This document shows, piece after piece, positions 1 to 5,896 of a stretch of 16,598 nucleotides of DNA (its first letter is position 1; every line of letters begins with the position of its first letter). The translations under genes were made by a program, and so were the position numbers. The stretch is from Campylobacteraceae bacterium (GTDB lineage: Bacteria > Campylobacterota > Campylobacteria > Campylobacterales > Sulfurovaceae): NCBI GenBank assembly GCA_026995985.1, contig JALWNF010000122.1, positions 1 through 16,598 of the forward strand, read 5' to 3'. The notes beneath the pieces were generated by a model. It did no database searches. It was not told the DNA's origin and saw only the letters and a list, made by a program, of their open reading frames with translations.

Positions 1-2
1 CT

Positions 3-482
3 ATTATAGACAAAGAGGATTCACTCTTTTTTGACAAGCCTAAAACCAACCAAGATTTACAAAAAATTGCAAATCTGCTTACAGAGATAAAAGAGGTGCT
101 AAAAGGTGGAGCTATTACCCTGCTAGACACCATTGACCTCTCGCTAGAGTTCACAGAAAATGGAACAACTAAAACCAATGTAACGCAGATTAAAAATGAG
201 AGTTCAACAGGAGGAACTATCTTACTTAAGATGGCTCTTGCTGTCTCTATTTTAGGACTCTATATAAATGCAAAAGAGTCTACTTTCTTCTTAATTTTAG
301 ATGAAGTATCACGTCTGCACAGCCATAACCAAGACCTACTAAGAGCCTTTGCTAACTCTCGTGGGTTTAGGATTGTCTTTGTTACTCCTGAGCCTGTCTA
401 TGCTAAGCCTGATGAGATTAAATACTATAAGTTTAGACGGCGTGAGGATAATCGATTTGAGGTTATAGGACTAAATATTTAA
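3..482 (+). CDS. C-terminal part of a MukB/MksB-like SMC ATPase (5' end outside window)
   Basis: The reading frame is open from the window edge, so only the last 159 residues are seen. They form the C-terminal half of an SMC/ABC-type ATPase head. There is a degenerate signature motif (NESSTGGTILLK), about 25 residues later a Walker B strand ending FFLILDEVSRL, then a strand ending VTPEP where the H-loop lies, and a KYYKFRR tail. The DExxRL Walker B and the order of these elements resemble MukB/MksB rather than canonical Smc, RecN or Rad50, which have DEP[TH] there. Family members bridge or load DNA, as in the MukBEF and MksBEF condensins or the Wadjet defence ATPase JetC. The GTG at 96 is internal to the frame and should not be used as a start. 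No JetD-like nuclease gene follows; the next gene is convergent and shares the stop-codon bases. The head-domain call is good; the subfamily is inferred. Confidence 0.72.
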   Translation: MIDKEDSLFFDKPKTNQDLQKIANLLTEIKEVLKGGAITLLDTIDLSLEFTENGTTKTNVTQIKNESSTGGTILLKMALAVSILGLYINAKESTFFLILDEVSRLHSHNQDLLRAFANSRGFRIVFVTPEPVYAKPDEIKYYKFRRREDNRFEVIGLNI

Positions 483-808
483 TCATAAACATGGTCCATA
501 CTAAAGTCATATTCTGGCTCAATTACATTGATTGAGTCTAGTGACTTTTCATCTATCTCATGAGTAGACAAATTATACTCATCTCCTTGATAGAACTTCT
601 GCTCCTTAGCAAACTTTTTCTCTTTAGCTATCTGCTCAGCTAGATGTTTTTTAGTTATCTCTTCTCTTGTTACTGTAGAATTTTGTTCTATAGTAGTTAT
701 GTTTGTATCTATTGCAGTTATGTTTGTCTCTATAGAGCTATTGTTCTCTGCACTAAGAGAGATATAGATAAAACTAATCAATATTACCAATTTAAGTACT
801 CTATTCAT
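479..808 (-). CDS. small exported protein of unknown function
   Basis: 109 residues that I do not recognise. The N-terminus is a clear Sec signal peptide: MNRVLK, then a hydrophobic stretch to about residue 18, then SLSAEN, so cleavage is expected after the Ala near residue 20. No lipobox cysteine is present. The mature part begins with a low-complexity Thr/Asn/Ile segment in which ETNITAI and DTNITTI form a degenerate repeat (about residues 27-41). A Lys/Glu-rich helical stretch follows (about 48-72), then an acidic tail. It contains no Cys, so a periplasmic soluble or surface protein is plausible. Its TAA overlaps the TAA of the convergent ATPase gene within TTAA. A strong extended -10 element lies 41 bases upstream of the ATG. 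The ribosome-binding site is weak (AAGACAAAATT before ATG). Confidence 0.68.
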   Translation of the reverse strand: MNRVLKLVILISFIYISLSAENNSSIETNITAIDTNITTIEQNSTVTREEITKKHLAEQIAKEKKFAKEQKFYQGDEYNLSTHEIDEKSLDSINVIEPEYDFSMDHVYD

Positions 809-848
809 AATTTTGTCTTATTATTATTTTTACTTTAACTTATATTTA

Positions 849-857
849 AGTATAGCA
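849..857 (-). promoter_or_regulatory. extended -10 promoter element TGCTATACT
   Basis: Read on the - strand this is TGC-TATACT, an extended sigma70-type -10, 41 bases upstream of the ATG of the small exported protein. No good -35 hexamer lies 16-18 bases upstream, as expected for extended -10 promoters. The same TATACT core sits at a similar distance upstream of two other - strand genes in this window. Confidence 0.5.
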
Positions 858-940
858 TACTAGCATTAAAACAAAGCCACTCTAACAAATAAAATGATAA
901 ACTCTCCTACTTATATAAATAACTAAATAAGAGATAAAAG

Positions 941-2026
941 ATGTACCAAAAAGAACTAAATGCCCTAAAAAAAGCAAATAGATTTAGAGAACGAAGAGTT
1001 TGGAGTCAAGATTTAATAGACTTTGCTTCTAATGACTACTTGGGGTTAGCTAACTCTAAAAAACAGTTAAAAAAAGCTCTAAAACTTGTTAATGAGTACA
1101 ACACTCATGCACCAAAAGCAAGTATGTTAGTCAATGGTTACCACCCTATTCATAGACGTTTTGAAGAGACATTAGCAAGATTAAATGGATTTGAAGAGGG
1201 AATGGTTGTAGGCTCTGGATTTTTAGCCAATATGGCTCTAATTGAAGCACTTATTCGTAAAAAAGATATGCTCTTTATAGATGAGGAGTATCATGCTAGT
1301 GGTATGATGGCTACATCTCTTTTAGGAGATAGAGTTGTAAAGTTTCGACACAATGACCCTAATGATTTAAGAGAGAAGCTTAATGGCTTTAGTGGTGGTC
1401 GTAAGATTATTGCTGTAGAGGGGGTCTACTCTATGAGTGGTGGTTTATGTGACCGAGAGATATTTAAGATTGCCGATGAGTATGAGGCGTTGATGATAGT
1501 TGATGAGGCTCACTCATCTGGAGTGATTGGTGAACACCTTTTGGGAATTTTTGAATATTATAATATTACTCCTCATGAGAGACATATCAAGATGGGAACT
1601 TTGGGAAAAGCATATGGGAGTTATGGAGCTTATATATTAGCCTCATCTAGTATACTCTCTTTTTTGGTCAATCGTGGAAAACCTATTATATACTCTACTG
1701 CTCCATCAGTAATAGATACAGCTTTGGCTCTTGTAAATATTGAACATGTAGCAAAAAATAGTAAAAAGTATATAAAGCGTATTAAAAAACGTCATAATAT
1801 AATTAAAAGAGAGTTAGATATAGAGATGAAATCACTTATTTTACCATTGGAGATGCCTTCAAATAAAGCTACTATAGTAAAACAAAAAGAGTTAATAGAA
1901 AAAAATTTTTTAGTAGGAGCAATTCGTCAACCCACCGTTAATAGACCTATTTTACGGATTATTCCTCGTCTTGGAAGTTCTAAAAGAGAACTTAGAGAGT
2001 TGTGCCAAAATCTCAAAAATAGATAA
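941..2026 (+). CDS. bioF: 8-amino-7-oxononanoate synthase (BioF)
   Basis: 361-residue PLP enzyme of the alpha-oxoamine synthase family. BioF condenses pimeloyl-ACP or pimeloyl-CoA with L-alanine in the cytoplasm, the first ring-building step of biotin synthesis. Visible motifs are DFASNDYLGLA near the N-terminus, VGSGFLAN, IAVEGVYSMSGG, the cofactor Asp/His pair in VDEAHSSG (Asp188, His191), the Schiff-base lysine in GTLGKAYGSYGA (Lys223), and the C-terminal GAIRQPTVNRPILRI that lines the substrate pocket. It is slightly shorter than the E. coli enzyme (about 384 aa). The start follows GAGATAAAAG, a modest ribosome-binding site. PBP1A starts 43 bases downstream; this bioF-pbp1A pairing is, from memory, also found in Helicobacter pylori. 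Related enzymes (2-amino-3-ketobutyrate CoA ligase, serine palmitoyltransferase) share the fold, but the C-terminal motif favours BioF. Confidence 0.88.
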   Translation: MYQKELNALKKANRFRERRVWSQDLIDFASNDYLGLANSKKQLKKALKLVNEYNTHAPKASMLVNGYHPIHRRFEETLARLNGFEEGMVVGSGFLANMALIEALIRKKDMLFIDEEYHASGMMATSLLGDRVVKFRHNDPNDLREKLNGFSGGRKIIAVEGVYSMSGGLCDREIFKIADEYEALMIVDEAHSSGVIGEHLLGIFEYYNITPHERHIKMGTLGKAYGSYGAYILASSSILSFLVNRGKPIIYSTAPSVIDTALALVNIEHVAKNSKKYIKRIKKRHNIIKRELDIEMKSLILPLEMPSNKATIVKQKELIEKNFLVGAIRQPTVNRPILRIIPRLGSSKRELRELCQNLKNR

Positions 2027-2033
2027 ATTACGT

Positions 2034-2039
2034 TATAAT
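2034..2039 (+). promoter_or_regulatory. -10 hexamer TATAAT upstream of pbp1A
   Basis: A consensus TATAAT lies just after the bioF stop codon. It would start transcription near 2046, about 24 bases before the PBP1A ATG. No convincing -35 is seen. It suggests that PBP1A can be transcribed separately from bioF as well as by readthrough. Confidence 0.45.
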
Positions 2040-2069
2040 CTGTATCTACTTTTTCAAAGGAGATACTCT

Positions 2070-4025
2070 ATGGTCAATCGACTAATTAAAGGCTCTATTG
2101 TTTTAGCACTCATTTTTACTATTGCTCTATTTATTGCCTTTATTTATGCTTATAATGAGATTAAACTTGATGCAGACAAGCTTATTAACTATAATCCACC
2201 TACCTCTTCTGTTATCTTAGATGATAAAGGCAATAAAATCTCCTACGTATTTAAAGGACAACATAGACTCTATGCTACTTACGATGAGATTCCTGGCTAT
2301 GTAGTAGAGGCTCTAGTTGCTATTGAGGATACACGCTTTTTTGAACACAATGGTGTTAACCCTGATGCTATTATTAGAGCTGCCCTTAGAAACTTTAAAG
2401 CTGGACATAAAGTTGAAGGGGGAAGTACCTTAACACAACAGTTAGTTAAAAATACTATCCTAAATAATGAAAAGAGCTATACCCGTAAAATGAAAGAGGC
2501 TATCTTAGCTATGAAGATAGAGAATGAACTGACAAAAGAGCAGATTTTAGAGCGTTATCTTAATGAGATGTTTTTTGGACATGGATATTATGGAATTAAA
2601 ACTGCTGCAAGAGGTTACTTTAGAAAAAACCTAAATGAGCTAACACTAAAAGAGTCAGCTCTTCTTGCTGGGCTCATGAAGGCTCCTAGTGCCTATGACC
2701 CTACTCGTCACCTAGACAAGGCACTTACACGTGCAGGAACTATCTTAGCTCGTATGAGAAAACTAGGTTGGATTACAGAAGAGACATATTTAGATGCTAT
2801 AAAAGAGATACCAACTATCTATAAAGATACACTAACTCAAAATATTGCACCATATATTACTGATGAGGTAGTTAGACGACTTAAAAAAGAGTTTCCAGAT
2901 ATATATCGCGGTGGATATACTATATATACAAGTATTGATATGAAACAGCAAAAATTGGCACGAAAGGCATTACGCTACGCTCATAGACGTATTGCAAAAA
3001 AGCGTCATGAAAATCCTAAAAAGACTACTCTCAATGGAGCTATACTAGTTGTTGAAAACCATACAGGAAATATAAAAGCTATGGTAGGTGGAGTTGACTA
3101 TAAAAAATCTGCTTACAATCGTGCTACTATGATGAAGCGACAACCTGGTTCTGCCTTTAAACCATTTATATATCAAGTTGCTTTAGATATGGGTTATAAT
3201 CCTGCTACAGAACTAACCGATGTTGCTAGAACATTCCAATACTATAGTAATGGCAAACGTAAAGTTTGGAGACCTAAAAATTATGAAAATAACTTTGAAG
3301 GTTTTATAAAACTTCGTGAGGCTCTTGTTCACTCTAGAAATCTCGCTACTATTAACTTAGTTACAGAGATTGGACTAAAGAGAATCCTTGAAAAATTAGA
3401 ACAACTCAATATTAAAGATATTCCTCATGATATGTCTATCTCTCTTGGAAATCTTGGAATAAGCCCTGTTAAGATGGCACAGATTTACTCTGCATTTGCA
3501 AATGGTGGTCACATGATAGAACCTAGACTTGTTACTAAAGTTCTTGCTCGTGATGGGACAGTTATATATGAGAGAAAAACTCAAGAGATTGAGAACTTTA
3601 CAACACCACCTCAAGCCTATCTTATGACAAGTATATTAAGAGATGTTGTCCTTAGAGGTACAGGTAGAAATGCTCAAGTTCCAGGAGTTGAGGTAGTAGG
3701 AAAAACAGGAACAACCAATAAAAATGTCGATGCTTGGTTTTGTGGCTACTCCCCTGCTGAAGAGGTTATTGTATGGATAGGTAGAGACAACAATAAACCT
3801 ATAGGACGTGGTGGTACAGGTGGAGGAGCTGCTGCTCCTGCATTTGCATACTTCTTTAAGCATCTATATAAGATGTATCCTAATTTACCTAAGAAGTTTA
3901 AAGTTCCAGAGGGTGTTTATAATATGAAAAATGGAGTTAGAACAGAACTTTTTACAGATATTTCTCCTCTTCCTGCTGCAACTAAGTCTGAAACAAACCC
4001 TTATGAAGATATTGACCCATTCTAA
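2070..4025 (+). CDS. pbp1A: class A penicillin-binding protein 1A (bifunctional glycosyltransferase/transpeptidase)
   Basis: 651 residues, a bifunctional peptidoglycan synthase anchored in the inner membrane with its catalytic domains in the periplasm. It has a short cytoplasmic N-terminus and one membrane helix (about 6-27). The GT51 glycosyltransferase domain carries the catalytic Glu86 in IEDTRFFEH, then GGSTLTQQLVKN, RKMKEAI and KEQILERYLN. The transpeptidase domain carries SAFK with nucleophile Ser361, SRN at 422-424 and KTG at 545-547. It polymerises lipid II into glycan strands and crosslinks the stems. The start at 2070 is chosen because AAAGGAG lies seven bases before it and the membrane helix follows directly. 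The frame extends back into bioF to 1971, but that part has no ribosome-binding site and would precede the membrane anchor. It is shorter than E. coli PBP1A (about 850 aa), as is common in Campylobacterota. Confidence 0.95.
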   Translation: MVNRLIKGSIVLALIFTIALFIAFIYAYNEIKLDADKLINYNPPTSSVILDDKGNKISYVFKGQHRLYATYDEIPGYVVEALVAIEDTRFFEHNGVNPDAIIRAALRNFKAGHKVEGGSTLTQQLVKNTILNNEKSYTRKMKEAILAMKIENELTKEQILERYLNEMFFGHGYYGIKTAARGYFRKNLNELTLKESALLAGLMKAPSAYDPTRHLDKALTRAGTILARMRKLGWITEETYLDAIKEIPTIYKDTLTQNIAPYITDEVVRRLKKEFPDIYRGGYTIYTSIDMKQQKLARKALRYAHRRIAKKRHENPKKTTLNGAILVVENHTGNIKAMVGGVDYKKSAYNRATMMKRQPGSAFKPFIYQVALDMGYNPATELTDVARTFQYYSNGKRKVWRPKNYENNFEGFIKLREALVHSRNLATINLVTEIGLKRILEKLEQLNIKDIPHDMSISLGNLGISPVKMAQIYSAFANGGHMIEPRLVTKVLARDGTVIYERKTQEIENFTTPPQAYLMTSILRDVVLRGTGRNAQVPGVEVVGKTGTTNKNVDAWFCGYSPAEEVIVWIGRDNNKPIGRGGTGGGAAAPAFAYFFKHLYKMYPNLPKKFKVPEGVYNMKNGVRTELFTDISPLPAATKSETNPYEDIDPF

Positions 4026-4037
4026 TATTTTAATAAT

Positions 4038-4059
4038 GGTGTTTTCAGAAGAAAACACC
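4038..4059. terminator. hairpin terminator between convergent pbp1A and peroxiredoxin genes
   Basis: GGTGTTTTC, loop AGAA, GAAAACACC: a perfect 9-bp stem in the 34-base gap between two convergent genes, ending one base before the peroxiredoxin stop codon. Neither side has a long T-tract; the - strand side is followed by ATTATTAAAATA. It probably serves both genes. Confidence 0.65.
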
Positions 4060-4530
4060 CTACAGTGCTTTTAACTCCTCTAGTTTTGCTTTAACCTCAT
4101 TGACATGACCTTTAACTCTTACTTTTTCCCACTTATAGGCCAATGTTCCATTAGGTGCAATTAAAAATGTACTTCTTACTACACCCATATACTCTCTACC
4201 ATAGTTCTTTTTGAGTTGCCACACTCCAAACTTTTTACACAACTCCTTCTCTTCATCAGCAAGAAGTGTAATCTTTAAACCTTTTTTCTCAATAAAGTTT
4301 CTATGCTTTTTAGGAGAGTCAGGACTAACCCCTAAAACAATAGCTTCAAGTGCTGTAAAATCAGGTAGAGCCTCTGTAAAGTCACACGCCTCTGTAGTAC
4401 AACCTGGAGTGTTGTCTTTTGGGTAGAAGTAGAGAACTATCCACCGTCCTTTTACATCTCTAAAACATATCTCCTCTTCATCTTGATTGGGTAGACAAAA
4501 ATCTGGTATGGTATCGCCAATTTCTAACAT
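4060..4530 (-). CDS. bcp: thiol peroxidase, Bcp/PrxQ peroxiredoxin
   Basis: 156 residues, full family length. It reduces hydrogen and organic peroxides in the cytoplasm using electrons from thioredoxin. The motif TPGCTTEACDF gives peroxidatic Cys44 and resolving Cys49 five residues later, the atypical two-Cys arrangement of PrxQ. Thr41, Pro42 and Arg119 (VVRSTFLI) complete the active site. Three further Cys are present (12, 22, 98). The start follows AAAGGATTAAAT, a good ribosome-binding site. The upstream region is unusual: an 88-bp inverted-repeat element lies 20-107 bases before the ATG. It separates the gene from a TATACT-type -10 (4651-4659) and brings a possible new promoter. Confidence 0.93.
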   Translation of the reverse strand: MLEIGDTIPDFCLPNQDEEEICFRDVKGRWIVLYFYPKDNTPGCTTEACDFTEALPDFTALEAIVLGVSPDSPKKHRNFIEKKGLKITLLADEEKELCKKFGVWQLKKNYGREYMGVVRSTFLIAPNGTLAYKWEKVRVKGHVNEVKAKLEELKAL

Positions 4531-4545
4531 ATTTAATCCTTTATA

Positions 4546-4574
4546 TCCATAGGTGTGACCATGTCACATGCCAA
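4546..4574 (-). promoter_or_regulatory. candidate promoter facing the peroxiredoxin gene, inside the inverted repeat
   Basis: On the - strand: TTGGCA, 17 bases, then TATGGA. The spacer is exactly the dyad-containing TGTGACATGGTCACACC. The -35 is a fair sigma70 match and the -10 is poor. The mirror arrangement at 4613-4641 uses an identical 17-base spacer. Confidence 0.35.
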
Positions 4575-4637
4575 AACTAAACACAATAAAATTTTAAAAT
4601 TTCCATACATATTTGACGTGTGACATGGTCACACCTA
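4550..4637. repeat. 88-bp element with 19-bp perfect terminal inverted repeats (MITE/REP-pair-like or paired operator)
   Basis: The left arm TAGGTGTGACCATGTCACA (4550-4568) is the exact reverse complement of the right arm TGTGACATGGTCACACCTA (4619-4637). Each arm holds an internal dyad TGTGAC-N3-GTCACA. The 50-base centre is AT-rich and contains the palindrome AAATTTTAAAATTT (4589-4602), close to the midpoint. The outermost bases are TA on both sides, as for an element with TA target duplication. The whole could fold into one long hairpin or a cruciform of two small hairpins. It encodes no protein. It could be a non-autonomous mobile repeat or a pair of operators in a divergent promoter region; the promoter spacing evidence favours an insertion. 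Confidence 0.8.
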
Positions 4638-4641
4638 AAAT
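4613..4641 (+). promoter_or_regulatory. candidate promoter for the 67-aa protein, with dyad in the spacer
   Basis: TTGACG (4613-4618), a 17-base spacer TGTGACATGGTCACACC, then TAAAAT (4636-4641). Both hexamers are good sigma70 matches at ideal spacing. Transcription would start about 14 bases before the ATG at 4662. The -35 and spacer lie within or beside the right arm of the inverted repeat, and the -10 begins in its last two bases. Confidence 0.5.
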
Positions 4642-4650
4642 TTTTATGGT

Positions 4651-4659
4651 AGTATAGCG
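4651..4659 (-). promoter_or_regulatory. possible original -10 (CGCTATACT) of the peroxiredoxin gene
   Basis: On the - strand this reads CGC-TATACT. It lies 121 bases from the peroxiredoxin ATG. If the inverted-repeat element (86 bp plus one TA) is removed, the distance becomes about 33-35 bases, matching the 34, 37 and 41 bases seen for the TATACT elements at 13383, 5835 and 849. If still used, it would give a transcript with the repeat hairpin in its 5' leader. Confidence 0.35.
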
Positions 4660-4661
4660 AA

Positions 4662-4865
4662 ATGAAAACAAAAGAAGAATTACTTAAAGAGATAGAGAGG
4701 CTTTTAGCCTATAATCCAGAGCAAAAACTAGAGATAAATCCAAACTATTTAGAGTATTTGGAAGTTAAAGATTTAGAATCTATAAAAGCAAACCTTTTAA
4801 ACAGAGTTGGCAGGTTAAAAGAGGAAGATAAAGATTGGATAAAACAGTTTAAGAGTTATGAGTAA
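4662..4865 (+). CDS. 67-aa charged helical protein, unknown function
   Basis: A small soluble protein that I do not recognise. It is rich in Glu, Lys and Leu, contains no Cys, His or membrane segment, and reads as two or three amphipathic helices (KTKEELLKEIERLLAY, then VKDLESIKANLLNRVGRLKEED). The only aromatic cluster is NYLEYLEV in the middle. There is no Shine-Dalgarno before the ATG, but a well-spaced promoter ends 20 bases upstream, so the leader would be very short. Its 3' end overlaps the convergent TudS-like gene by 17 bases. Codon use and amino-acid pattern look like a real gene. A regulatory or small adaptor role is possible, but nothing in the sequence shows it. Confidence 0.65.
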   Translation: MKTKEELLKEIERLLAYNPEQKLEINPNYLEYLEVKDLESIKANLLNRVGRLKEEDKDWIKQFKSYE

Positions 4866-5295
4866 GATAAGCCTCGCTATCCCAAGACTCTATGCCTAAA
4901 TCTAATGCTACCTTTGCCATAAGACCTGTACCTGTTGTATGGAGTAGATTTTTATCTTTATCATATACTTTACCACTCTTTACAGAACAACTTGGACTCC
5001 TATCTTTACCTATAAAGAGCTCAATATCTGGATTTTTTTCAAAAAACTCTTTGGCATAATCTATAATAGGTTTAGATAGATTCTCACCATTTTTATTTGA
5101 TATAGCCTCTACTCTATCTTGATTATATACTAAATCCATAGTTGGTCTAGGTGTACCAAAACAGAAATCTTCAGGACAAAATGGAATAATTTCGTAGGAG
5201 GATAGCTCTTTAAGAAGAGCTCTATTTAGATTCTCTTTACCATCATAACGACATGAACAGCCCATAAGACAGGCAGATAGTGCAACTTTTTTCAT
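4849..5295 (-). CDS. TudS-like DUF523 protein (putative [4Fe-4S] desulfidase)
   Basis: 148 residues, the length of the stand-alone DUF523/YbbK family. Characterised members (TudS) use a [4Fe-4S] cluster held by three cysteines to remove sulfur from thiolated pyrimidines such as thiouracil. Cysteines at the three family positions are present: Cys9 (SACLMGCSCRYDG), Cys40 (FCPE) and Cys103 (SPSCSVKSGKVYD). Extra Cys13, Cys15 and Cys45 are also seen. The usual CPEV-GGL-TPR loop reads CPEDFCFGTPRP here, so it diverges at the active-site loop. The start at 5295 is chosen because MKKVALSACL is the family N-terminus. Its ATG shares one base with the upstream TAA (TAATG) and it has no ribosome-binding site of its own, so translation is probably coupled to the DUF420 gene. 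The upstream extension in this frame lies within that gene and is rejected. The substrate is inferred from the family only. Confidence 0.8.
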   Translation of the reverse strand: MKKVALSACLMGCSCRYDGKENLNRALLKELSSYEIIPFCPEDFCFGTPRPTMDLVYNQDRVEAISNKNGENLSKPIIDYAKEFFEKNPDIELFIGKDRSPSCSVKSGKVYDKDKNLLHTTGTGLMAKVALDLGIESWDSEAYLTHNS

Positions 5296-5798
5296 TACGC
5301 AATATATAAAACCCAATAGATACCTAATGATGTAATTGACACCATAACTATACTTAATAAAACACGCCAACCTGCTCTTCTATGTGGTCCAGAGTAAACA
5401 CCTGGTAAAGCTCTTCTTTTTTTATCATTAATAGCATAAAAAATTGTTAAAAACCATGTCATCGTAGCAGTAATTACACTTAGTACATGTATAGTTAAAA
5501 TAGCAAATGCCATATTGGGATTTATACTACTTTTTCTTATAAGATAATCAAAACCCTCTATATAATGAACAGTATAAGCAAATATAGATAGCGAACCTAT
5601 AGTAATGAAAAATAGAGAGATTTGTAAAAACTGATGTATCTTAATGTATCCTCTCTTTACAAAAAAAATTGAACATATAGTAGCTATAGGTAATGTAACT
5701 AAAAAGGAGATAATTATATCTATTAAATATGAAGCTCTAGTATCTAAAAATCCCCCTTGTGATACCATATCTACTCCTAAAATCCACTCTTCTAACAT
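5295..5798 (-). CDS. DUF420 (YozB/CtaM-like) four-helix membrane protein
   Basis: 167 residues with four predicted membrane helices (about 25-48, 57-80, 95-122, 145-167). The pattern RASYLIDI..LP..S..FVKRGYIKIHQ, the Trp-ending third helix, and GVYSGPHRRAGWRVLL before the last helix fit the DUF420 family. Conserved histidines His55, His78, His104 and His139 sit at or near helix ends. In Bacillus and Staphylococcus this family (CtaM/YozB) is linked to maturation of haem-copper oxidases; a similar respiratory assembly role here is inferred, since no oxidase gene is nearby. GAGGAGG before the ATG is the strongest ribosome-binding site in the window. The TudS-like gene follows with a one-base TAATG overlap. 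Confidence 0.75.
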   Translation of the reverse strand: MLEEWILGVDMVSQGGFLDTRASYLIDIIISFLVTLPIATICSIFFVKRGYIKIHQFLQISLFFITIGSLSIFAYTVHYIEGFDYLIRKSSINPNMAFAILTIHVLSVITATMTWFLTIFYAINDKKRRALPGVYSGPHRRAGWRVLLSIVMVSITSLGIYWVLYIA

Positions 5799-5834
5799 AC
5801 ATAAACCTCCTCAAATTATGTACTCCTTTAACAT

Positions 5835-5843
5835 AGTATAACA
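5835..5843 (-). promoter_or_regulatory. extended -10 promoter element TGTTATACT
   Basis: On the - strand TGT-TATACT, 37 bases before the DUF420 start. The TGn extension compensates for the lack of a recognisable -35. It would drive the DUF420 and TudS-like pair. Confidence 0.5.
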
Positions 5844-5896
5844 TATCTTTATTGAAACTTATTTACTTTATATAATTAATAAAAAATAACAAGCTA

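Noticed and set aside
96..482. GTG at 96 as the start of a 128-aa protein
   Set aside because: The frame is open to the window edge without a stop, there is no ribosome-binding site, and the product would begin inside an ATPase head.
3..808. A Wadjet defence system at the left edge
   Set aside because: No JetD-like gene follows the ATPase and the next gene is convergent; the upstream genes are not visible.
644..838. 64-aa Cys/Tyr-rich + strand frame
   Set aside because: Antisense shadow of the small exported protein, no ribosome-binding site.
1971..2069. Longer N-terminus for PBP1A overlapping bioF
   Set aside because: AAAGGAG and a membrane anchor fit the ATG at 2070; the extension lies in bioF without a ribosome-binding site.
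4619..4637. TGTGA..TCACA as a classical Crp site
   Set aside because: The spacer is five bases, not the six of the Crp consensus, and two copies in exact inverted orientation fit a repeat element better.
5806..5829. Seven-codon frame on the - strand before the DUF420 gene
   Set aside because: It would begin upstream of the transcription start implied by the TATACT element.
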